The notes under the pieces: model-generated
The model's database searches: none
What the model was told of the DNA's origin: nothing
The model's input: the letters and a program-made list of their open reading frames with translations, nothing else
NCBI GenBank assembly: GCA_914767715.1
Contig: OU612075.1
Span: 2,232,001-2,296,000 of the forward strand
Direction of reading: 5' to 3'
DNA from: Membranipora membranacea
Taxonomy: Eukaryota > Bryozoa > Gymnolaemata > Cheilostomatida > Membraniporidae
Length of the DNA stretch: 64,000 nt
Translations under genes and position numbers: made by a program
Part shown: positions 1-9,500 of the stretch, piece by piece
Layout: the number at the start of each line of letters is the position of its first letter
Position numbering within the stretch: the stretch's first letter is position 1

Positions 1-565
1 TGACACCGAAGATTCCTAAGAGGTTAATTCAAATATTTATGTTATGAGTTTTTCTTTGCAAAATCTTTTGTGACTTTTTCTAGTTTTTATTCAATAAATT
101 TACTATCAATCCTCTATCCTGACTGCTCATTCTCTAAAAGATCAAAATCAAGACTTTCTTGCTGTAGGGCAGGCTCTGCAATAAAAAAATGTGTGTTTTG
201 TGGAATTGTCACAAAACTCGGATCTTTGGATACTCCAAATGAGAAAATCTGTTCCAGTAATCTAACGGAAAAATTTGACTGAAAATCTGCAGTGTTAATG
301 CACTTTCAATACTTACTCCACTGAAGATATAGTAGAACTGTGATATTATTACATTTATCATAAATATTTTGATAGCTGTGTTTTTGGGGTTGCTATCCTC
401 CTGCTCCCAAATCAAAACAATTCAGAAACACAATCTTAACTTTTGGGATATCGAACTGAACCATCCTGCTAGACTTAATAGATACATATGCACAATTTTT
501 TTTTTCATCTCATGGTCTTGCAAATCTTAGCAAAACTTAGCATTGGTGGCTGTGTTGATTTAAAG
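1..565 (+). other. 3' flank of a GY gene lying left of the window; start of unit 1
   Basis: This stretch is the same sequence that follows the last exon of the GY genes at 26199, 28346 and 60350, so it is the 3' untranslated region and flank of a GY gene whose exons lie just outside the window. A poly(A) signal AATAAA is at 93-98. It marks the unit boundary of the tandem array. Short open frames here are not conserved in length between the four copies and are not genes. Confidence 0.7.
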
Positions 566-632
566 TAGAAGACAACACTGGGACCGCTAAATACGTATCA
601 AGATACAATTAACCTTCACCAGTAGGCAACAT
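566..632 (+). repeat. 67-bp direct repeat, left flank of composite insertion
   Basis: The 67 bases starting TAGAAGACAACACTGG recur at 1269-1335. Units 2 and 3 carry this stretch once (near 28924 and 60915), uninterrupted. It therefore looks like target sequence duplicated around the insertion at 633-1268. Confidence 0.8.
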
Positions 633-1269
633 TGGAATGTGCTGTGGGATGAGAGAACACAACTACGAGTAGTGAATAGCGGGCTATCTAATTAGCGCCA
701 TCGACCCATTCTTTTTTGGGGATGGTGAGATGGCGCAATCGGTTAGCGCGCTTGCTATTCACTGCCAGGCGATTAGTGCCGCAGGAGTTGTGGGTTCGAG
801 TCCCACTGGGGGAGCTTTCATTGTTGATTGTTCCAGCCCCCAGCACCCTCAGGTGTATACCTCTCCTGTGTACTTGTCTACTGACTGACTCATGGAAAGA
901 CATGTGACAGCATGGAAAGAAGCTGACAAGCTGGAAAGACAGCTAAACCTACTACAACGGGTCCCAGCAATGGGCCATGTAAGGCCAATAACCCTAACAC
1001 GTACGCTGTGTTTCATAGGGTGGCAATGGTGGATTGGAATGTGCTGTGGGATGAGAGAACACAACTACGAGTAGTGAATAGCGGGCTATCTAATTAGCAC
1101 CATCGACCCATTCTTTTTTGGGGATGGGGAGATGGCGCAATCGGTTAGCGCGCTTGCTATTCACTGCCAGGCGATTAGTGCCGCAGGAGTTGTGGGTTCG
1201 AGTCCCACTGGGGGAGCTTTCATTGTTGATTGTTCCAGCCCCCAGCACCCTCAGGTGTATACCTCTCCT
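631..1269 (+). mobile_element. Composite tRNA-SINE insertion, two direct 237-bp arms
   Basis: Two almost identical 237-bp arms (631-867 and 1033-1269) flank 165 bp of unrelated sequence. Each arm has RNA polymerase III control boxes of tRNA type: A box TGGCGCAATCGG (731-742 and 1133-1144) and B box GGTTCGAGTCC (793-803 and 1195-1205). The D-arm and T-arm pair well, but the flanking bases form no acceptor stem, so this is a tRNA-derived SINE and not a working tRNA gene. The element is absent from the equivalent site in units 2 and 3. The long direct arms also resemble a miniature terminal-repeat retroelement. Confidence 0.7.
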
Positions 1270-1335
1270 AGAAGACAACACTGGGACCGCTAAATACGTA
1301 TCAAGATACAATTAACCTTCACCAGTAGGCAACAT
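1269..1335 (+). repeat. 67-bp direct repeat, right flank of composite insertion
   Basis: Second copy of the 67 bases at 566-632. After it, colinearity with unit 2 (from about 28990) resumes, which shows that 703 bp were gained in unit 1. Confidence 0.8.
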
Positions 1336-2740
1336 ACTCAAGACTGAGATGACTGTTTATATATTAAGATCGACATAACAAAAGATAACTGCCTCGATTC
1401 TAGAAAAAAAAATTGTTATACATCATTTTTTCCAATAATATATTTATATGGAGAGTACGGGTATTTGTGTTACTGAAACAAAATTGTGGAAGAGAGTTTG
1501 TTATTGAAATAATTCAAATTTTCAAATTTAACATATATTTATAACATCCAAATTTAGAAGGAGTACATCGTTACGCATCAAATATCAAAAAATAACTTTT
1601 GTGGTTACTGTCTAAAAGCACTTGTTTGAAGGCCTCCAGAATGTGTTACATATGCACTAATTGAAGCTGTGATTCAATCTACACTGTAAAAACTCAATGT
1701 CTAAGGCAGTACCATGTTAGTTAAAGTATTATTATCAAGCGGACCCTCTGAGTAATATACTAAAATTAAAATAAATAATTAAAATCCATCAATAAAAAGC
1801 TTTAAAGACATCACATCTTAATCACATTCAAAGAATATTATGATCCTTTTTCTTTCCAGTTAAATTTGTAACTTCCGCATATATTGGTCTTTGAAAGAGA
1901 GCAGGTGTTCCATTTGGGCATATGAGACTTTTTTATGTTTTTAGGACTCCAATGGAGCCAGGGTAAATTATTATTCTGATCACATGATATACTATTGTAT
2001 GTTTATCTCTGAATGGTAGAGCGTGAATTAATTCACATAGCTTTAGTACCACCAGATGCTTTAGTACCACCAGATGGAATTAGGTGTGACGACCCAAGGT
2101 CATTTTCGAGAAGTTGGAATACATAAGGTACTCAGACTATACTGGCACCGATGATCAGTCATACACATCCTAATATTGTAATTTCGATGTCAGTGTTGTT
2201 TCTATAACATGTGAGACTATTTAATCAAGTTTTTTAAATTGTTGCCAAAAAAAGTTACGGGATGGGCGCTACTGCAGCATCAAAGGTATAATACAGCTAA
2301 GCGACAATTTTTCAGAGCATTTTTTAAGTATTTTATTATGTACATCAATTTCTGAAGAACTAGTATCAGACCTTTTTAGCATTTTATTTCTAAACAACAT
2401 GTGGCAGAGACAGAATACAATACATATACATATATTGCCCTATCACCCTATAAACTCCAGGTTAAAATATCATTGAGAGGGAGGGGCGTCTTGTGAATAT
2501 GCCTAATCAACTAGCCTGTGGTGGCCAAATTCCCACAGATTGCTGTAGCGGTCAATGCCAATGGTTGTATCGTAATAGCATGATCTAATTAAACTCACAA
2601 CTTGTCGGGTATTTATCATCATTGCGACCAATTGAAATGAAATGTTGCCAACCAAACCGCCTCTCCTTCCCCATCTCCTTTATTTCTGTGATTGTTTGTA
2701 CAAAATATATTTTATGCATCCTCCTGCAGCATCTTAGCCA
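1336..2740. other. Intergenic duplicated block, no gene seen
   Basis: Matches unit 2 from about 28990 to 30880, where 651 bp of other sequence (29295-29945) replaces a short stretch near 1635-1690. The first 350 bp also match unit 3 up to 61330. A short tandem duplication of GCTTTAGTACCACCAGAT lies around 2040-2076; unit 2 has one copy. No open frame or RNA gene is supported. Confidence 0.6.
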
Positions 2741-3010
2741 AATGGGGTGATTTCATTCTTGAGCTTTCATTCTGAACTAAGCAATCCAAGGTTCATTAAA
2801 ATACGCCTGATGCCCAGTTTCAAAGATGCTCAACTTCAATATTACCAGGGGGTTGTTTGTGGATGTTTGTGGTATGGAAACTCCATCAGATACCTTAACT
2901 GTGATATCGCCTCCGAACCTAGCCTGTCTTGACAAGTTCTGTTGGGTGGGTATTCTCCCCCCTTTTTCAACAAAGCTTGTCAAGACAGGCTATTCCAAAC
3001 TAATCCCACT
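2741..3010 (+). repeat. Fragment of TRIM-B intron 2
   Basis: Nearly the same sequence occurs just upstream of exon 3 in both TRIM-B genes (19620-19780 and 53553-53713) and at 31220-31507. It holds the 16-bp-arm hairpin (2921-2936 with 2976-2991) and the exon 3 acceptor, but breaks off two bases into the exon, where unit 1 has lost about 1.2 kb relative to unit 2 (31511-32737). Confidence 0.7.
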
Positions 3011-3859
3011 TGTATTTTGATAACCTCATTTTAGGCACTGGTTTATACGGAGAGACCCTCTGTTTGCTTTTCTAGACAGATTATTATTTCTTCATGGGTT
3101 TTGGATTCTAAACCCGTCCAGCACATAGATGTGAAAAGTGTATCATCATAGAAATTGGTGATTGCCTCAACAGACAGAAAGCCACATTCTCTTCGGACCT
3201 ATCCCTTCACAAATTTCGTTAGGCTATACGCTGAAGCTAAGCAATTATCATGTATGAATCTGAGTATGTATGAGTCAGATTGCTAGCAAAAATTTATAAT
3301 ATTCTGCTGATGCAAAGCAATAAAACCTCATAGAAAACAAAGAGCTGGCATCTGAGCGGATTCAATTCTATTCATGACACCTGCTCTTACTAAAATAATT
3401 ATCCTAGTAGAGGCTGGCCCTTGCAAAAACCTCCGCACCACTTGGAATACTATTATTACATCTGTATGTATTACCTAGGTAAAAACTCCCAGTAAATTTC
3501 CCTAATGTATTGGGATGTTTTCTTGAACTGCAATTTTAGCCTGTCCATATTATCAATGTACTATTATCTCCTGTGTGGTTGTGCAGCAACCCACTGGTGT
3601 GAATTGTCATGTTTGTATCAATTAAAAGTTTGACAAATTGTTTGACATTGTGGTATTAGGTCAGATTCGTGCTAACAGAATGAATAAGGTTTTCCGGTGA
3701 GGATTGTGGCAGTATTATTTTCTTTGATTCTTGAATTTAATAAATTTCGCCAAATTACAAATCCTGTAATTAATTTCTTACGTCATGTTTACAGTAGTAC
3801 AACCATCGCTGGAAAGCAAATGAAACACAATTATCTTTTTCTTCTTCTACAGCCGAATC
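3011..3859. other. Upstream region of the GY1 pseudogene
   Basis: Matches 32738-33553 of unit 2. A possible non-coding first exon of the GY gene could end at the donor-like CCG|GTGAGG near 3694-3702; no clear TATA box like that of the other GY subfamily is visible. The acceptor TCTACAG of the signal-peptide exon is near 3846-3852. The 89-residue frame at 3697-3966 reads across this acceptor and donor and is not a gene. Confidence 0.4.
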
Positions 3860-4650
3860 AAGAAGTGTGTCATCGCTCTCGCCGCCATCATTGCTGTCGT
3901 TGCCGCTGCCGGGTAAGCCTACTTAATTTCTATCTGTTGCTCCCAAAATGTTGCTTACCGGCATAGAGTCATTATATACTAGTAGTTATATCAGTATACA
4001 TTAATGACTCAATGTCAATACTTGATTGAAAGAAAACATAACTTGAAATTTGAAACTTTTTATCCCTACACCGGGACAGACAACTCCAAAGTATGCATTC
4101 GATCAGATTTTTACTTAGGATAATTTTGCAGACACGCATATTTTGATGTTTTCTATGTCCATTTTGTTTTGTAGTTACGATCACAGCAGTTCCAGCTCCA
4201 GCAGCGCCTCCTACGAGGTCGCCAAGTCCGCCTACGGAGTTTACAACCGTGGATACGGATACAACCGTGGATACGGACTCCTCAACAGTGGATTCAACAA
4301 TGAGTCATCATCGATAGGTTTGATTTGAGGATGATAATAAAGTGCTCGATCAAAGCATATTGAAATTCAAGTCCTACATATTTTCATACTTATCGTACTG
4401 ATGCTGCGGTGCAGAAAGACTGGACTATTAGTTCTAATCTGCAAGCGATGGACAATTAAGATAGTAAATAAGAAGTATGAAAAGCCAGAAATTAAATTCT
4501 CATCTAGAGAACAGATCTGTTAAGCATCTTATGTCAGGTCCAGTTCAAACATTTTTAAAGACCTTTAACTAAATCAGCCAACATTGTCTGCTCTGCTGGT
4601 CACATGACTCATATGCCACCCCTGTTTTATTTGTAGACGGACTCTACTAA
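3860..4650 (+). pseudogene. GY1: Gly/Tyr-rich secreted protein pseudogene
   Basis: Relic of a three-exon GY gene, closest to the intact copy at 33562-35007. Exon 1 (3860-3912) would encode the signal peptide, but its start codon reads AAG where the intact copy has ATG. Exon 2 begins normally at 4175 after a TAG acceptor and encodes the Ser-rich head and the first GYG repeats. Near 4299 it runs into about 170 bp of a dispersed repeat also found at 12869-13090. That insertion removes the Lys/Val core, the second repeat block and the exon 2 donor, and gives a stop at 4325-4327. The 14-nt terminal exon 3 (4637-4650, encoding YGLY and stop) is still present with its acceptor. Loss of both start and half of exon 2 makes function very unlikely. 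Confidence 0.8.
4299..4469 (+). repeat. Dispersed repeat inserted in GY1
   Basis: Alignable with 12869-13090 and 43170-43390, which lie between TRIM-A and the minus-strand GY genes. Here it replaces the 3' half of GY1 exon 2. Ancestral sequence resumes at the motif GAAGTATGAAAAGCC, also present at 61593 in unit 3. No terminal repeats or coding capacity are visible. Confidence 0.55.
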
Positions 4651-6514
4651 ACTCGTTAACCAATCAGGACACACGATACTCTCAGGCTGAACTGAAATAC
4701 TCAGGAATCAATGTTCGTGGTTGGTTGGTTGGATTCAATTAATAAATTTTGATTGCATTTGATAAAAAGTCTTATTGATAAAAATGTTGCACTGCTATAA
4801 TTTTCCAATAATCATAGTCTTGGGTGCAATAATGGTGAAAGCGGACTGTAACATCATCTTGTGTTGTGGATAAGCTAAGCTCAATCTGATCTAAGAGCTG
4901 AGTTATTCCTGTCACCAGGCATCATAAGTTATATCAGAACTTTCAGCCTTACAGATACTCATAGCCAAAGTACCAATAGCCAATTTGTTATTCGGTAATT
5001 AGCTGTGCTGAGAAACAGTGTAACAAAAACTATAACAATAAGAATAGTTGTTTCTCCCTGTGGTAAGGGCAGATAACTTTCAAAGTGATTAATTAATAGA
5101 GACTATAATTTCATTGCTGTCAGCTTGATCATGCTTATGCTTTATGATTAGTCATCACTTGAACTTGCTCACATACAGAGCATTTGGTATCTCCTCCCTT
5201 GTCTTCCGCACATCTGATATCAAGCCAGTCGAAAAAAACACATTCAGAACAGAACTTTATTTCTGCAGGGCTATCACACCAAGTTAATGGGATTTCAAAC
5301 TTTAACGGAGTGGTTTAGCTTGTGCCGTGAGGTCACGACTCAAGTTGAAAATAATGATTTGGCCGCATGATAAAGCGAGCATTTGCACTGTCGATGACGA
5401 GTTGATCTGAAAATAGGACAGTTCATCTCTGCATTCCTATTTTCTATGAGATCGAATTTATAATAGAGCACATTGCTGAATTTTTTGGAAAATAGTTAAT
5501 TGTACCTGACAGAGTATTTAATTATTTTGTATTAAAAATCATTATCTTCACAAATAAAATGCTTACCCAGTGTGATATGATATCAAAAATAGAAAAGTAT
5601 CAAGGATTGCCATAAAGCAAGTTGAGCAAAACTATATAACCAGTGCGAGACTATGCCTGTATTCAAATTTGGTCCTACGTTATCATGAAGAGGCTACACA
5701 GAGCAAAATATGATCACAAGTGATCTAATATGTGGCAGTGTTCAGTATATAGTGAGGCTGTCAAACTAATTAGTGGCGAATGGCCATGATAAAAAGAAGT
5801 ATAGTTTATCATAAAATATCAAATTGATTTTTTTTAGCTCTCTTACTGAGCAAATTCTGCCATGTATAAGTTTAAAACACAAATTATATTACAAAATGAA
5901 ACAGACAACAATGTCACCTGAGAATCAAATGTCATTTATATAAAACATTCAATCAGTAATAATATATGAATCTAATGTATTTTTGAGAAATTTCAATGGG
6001 GTAGTTGTAGTGGTGAGGTTAAAGCTGACACCAGTTTCCCTTGTAAAGAGCACTTAAATTTTACATCCTATGTCTGTAGGATTGGGTAGTGCCAACATAC
6101 GTATACCGCTCTCTGTAGCTACGGAGAGAAATAAAGCTTACAAATGAAACCAGTTTTATGGACAATTGGTGAATTTGTTGGTCTAGTCTGTCAGCCGATT
6201 CCAGCTAGGCTGGAAGAATACATCATAGAATTTGACTGATGCCATAGATGCAAATCATTTAGAAAGATATTGTGTGGTATATATAAATATCAATATCAAT
6301 GGCTGCAACTGATCAACAAGTTACAACCAAGAAGCCTTTTTTATATCATTATGCATGCCATAAGGATCAATACAATTCGCACTATCCAAAAAATATGATG
6401 GAAGGACACTTGGTATGGAGGGAGCAGTTTGATGCAAAATATTGATAAGCAAAGACTTTAATGAGATTAATACACTACTTACTACATGTCCATCCATATG
6501 AGCTATCCAAGCTT
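4651..6514. other. Intergenic region between GY1 and TRIM-A1
   Basis: The 3' flanks of GY1 (+) and TRIM-A1 (-) converge here. The region is conserved at 35008-36881 and 61774-63582 with small indels. A GY poly(A) signal AATAAA follows exon 3 near 4740. I see no gene. Confidence 0.6.
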
Positions 6515-9500
6515 CTAATCGTACTTCAGTTTGTAGAAGAGAACAGCGTCCTCACCAAGACAGGGTATTATGACAGAATCCCCATCAACGCATATATCAA
6601 AAACAAAGGAGGCTTTTGGTCGGTCTACTGGATCGCGCAGTTCTCTCAAAAGATTTCCTAAATTATTTTGAAATATGACCGGATGCAAAAAGATCATGTC
6701 ATTGAGAGTGTCATTGAATAGAAACCTGATTCATGCACCCTGATCAGTCGTTTTTGAAACAGATGGATTAAACCTAGATAGGACTCTATAAACAGCTAAA
6801 GTGAGGCACCTGATAATCACTGCATTTCCATGGTAGTGTTGAGGTCGACCTGAGGCTAATTAGCCTTAGCTTCGAGCTATGGAACTGCCTCCGAGATCAC
6901 CCTGAGCTCCAAGGCTCAGGTCGCACATTTTGGCTCGCACAACCAAGAGCTCGCGGGTTAGCATCAAAGACTCAGACGAGGGAGGCCGGGTTCAAGTCCC
7001 GGCGGTGGCAGAATTTTTTGATGTTTTTTTTTCTCAGCTCTACCATGGGAATGACTGCATATTTCGAGATCGAGCCAAGAGGTGACAACTCAGCTCGATC
7101 TAGTCCGACCTCGAAACTCACATGGAAACATGGTGATTGGGCATGATGTAATGACATTGGATTGTGTAATAGCAATGATGCTATCATTGATTTCCAGTGC
7201 ACAGTCTCGGTTTTTTGTTGATAACTAGATCAAACTCGATCAGATTTTGGGTTTGAAAATCTCTCATTTTTCAGCATCCTGTTATCAATTTTATGTCGTT
7301 TTCTCTCTATAATAAATTCTAGGTGTACATTAATATTTGACTGAATCAATTTTTAAACTCACACTCAAGATCCAGACAAAATTCAACGAGTTAGTTATCA
7401 ATAAAAACCTGGGATGTGGAAGCAAGTCAATGACAACACCGTAGACTTAATAATAAACTTGGAAGGACACCTTATGGAGCATAGGGATAAATTGTGAGTG
7501 ACTTTACGACATTGAATTGTGTTGTAACGTTGGTGTTATCATCAAATTGCAGTCAACATATATATATATATATATATACACTATCTATATATATATATAT
7601 ACTGCATATTATTATAAGGTCTATTTTTAGATCTAGATATGCAGTTAACCTGTGTTTATGTCGTGTAGGGAGAGCTTAGTCTGTTTGCTTTTGCCATATT
7701 TACAAACAAGCGCGAGCTTTTTGTTTAATTTTGTAATGACAGTCGGTTCAGCAGTCTCGTCAGTCCTCCATTCTACAGCTCCAGATGTCAGATTAACTTT
7801 GTAAAGATGTGGCTTGGTCTGACCATTTGTTACTAAGATTGAGTCACCCTCTGAGAAACATAATGACACTTCATTTTCACCAATTAAATCACACTTGACA
7901 CTGTGTGTTGTTTTCCCAGTCAGACTGTAGATGATAAATCTTTTTCCAGTTCTGTCAGCGATAACAAGCTGATTATTGACGATGGTGAGAGCCCGAGACA
8001 AATAGGGAAGGGTACATCTATCTTCATGATTCCAGGTGTGCAGCTGTGTACCATTCAGATCATATACATGTACCGAATGTGGCAGGCCTTCCACCAGTAT
8101 GTACAGTCTGTCCTCATGAGCGATGATGCCAGTCGGAAATCCTGGTAATTTGATGAATGACTCAGTAACATTTCCATCTTGATCGATTCTGTCAACCTTA
8201 TTGTTTACGTTCCCTACATATGTGAATCCTTTATAGCAGCAAACTCTTACTGGCCGGGCAACTGCAACTTGTTTGACCAGCTGAATGGATGTTGGAGATA
8301 GTGGTTGCTCGTTATCTGCTGATCCACCTGGAGGCTTGATAATGATGTCATTAGCAGCTTCAATCTTCATCTCAATATCTCTGAACTCTGTCGCTAATAA
8401 ACAAACAAAGATTTTTATCAAAGAAAATTACGTTGCTGTATAGAAAACAATATATTCAACACTGTGATCAGTCTTATGTTGTAGTATTTCATGGCTATTG
8501 ACAAGTGGCAGATTTTCACACTATACTTAATATTGAATCAGTGAACACAAATTAGTTTATGAAGGATTCTGCCTATTTTAACACCGGTTCATACCCTCTG
8601 TGAACAGGCCAAATAAGGTTTGCATACACAGGACTGTCAAACTTGATTTCAGACATAGCATGACAAATAGATGGGTATATCAGATTCCAATGGCTATGAA
8701 TTCTCTAACCTTACCCGTTCTGACAAGCGATTGCTGCCCCTGGATTGTTATTCCAGGAAACTTTTGTCTCATAAATGCATCCATTCGCTTTAAAAATGAT
8801 TCTCTTGCATTTAGAACATCAACCTGAAATTGTGGAAAAAAACATTACTTGATAGATAGGTGATTGCAATGGTTAATCATGTTTTTGGTATAATTGATCA
8901 GCAAACTGCCCAAATTTTGGTTAGATGCCACCATAATAATCAAAATATTATAATACGGAAAACAATTTATGATGATATTGATCTACAGATGCTGAAAGAA
9001 GTATATCTAAATGTAGCATGTCCGCAAAGACATCACAAAATATGTTTGTCATAACGGAAATGTGCATAATATATCTTTGTTCTTCTTGCTAAACTTTATT
9101 GGCAATCCTTTTTTTAAAATATTTATTGACAAGAATCTTCATCATTTAAATGATGATTGTTGTCAATTTAAAAATTATTTTAGGAAATGGTCACTAAAAC
9201 AATAAGTGGTTGACCATTGTCATTGAGGGGTACCTGCTCAGTCATACCTCTAGTTGTCTACTCATACAAAAAATAGGCTGTGCGACTTAGATAAGCATTG
9301 CAAAGAAGGGGTACAAAGTGACTTTAACCTCCAACTGGCCAGTTCATTGGCAATATGAACATTAACACAGTTCCAATGATTTTAAAGTTAACGAGCTTTA
9401 AATACAATGAAAATAACAAGATATGACAAACTTTAAGTTCTAGTAACTTACCACATGCCTCTGTGAGATATCCTGTCTCACACTCATCAGAGACTCATGT

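Noticed and set aside
725-815. Functional tRNA genes at 725-815 and 1127-1217
   Set aside because: A and B boxes, D arm and T arm are good, but the ends do not pair into an acceptor stem and the middle is too long. Both lie in a repeated SINE-like arm.
716-907. 63- and 65-codon frames through the SINE arms (also 1118-1315 and the minus-strand partners)
   Set aside because: They run straight through the pol III promoter sequence and arise from the duplicated arm.
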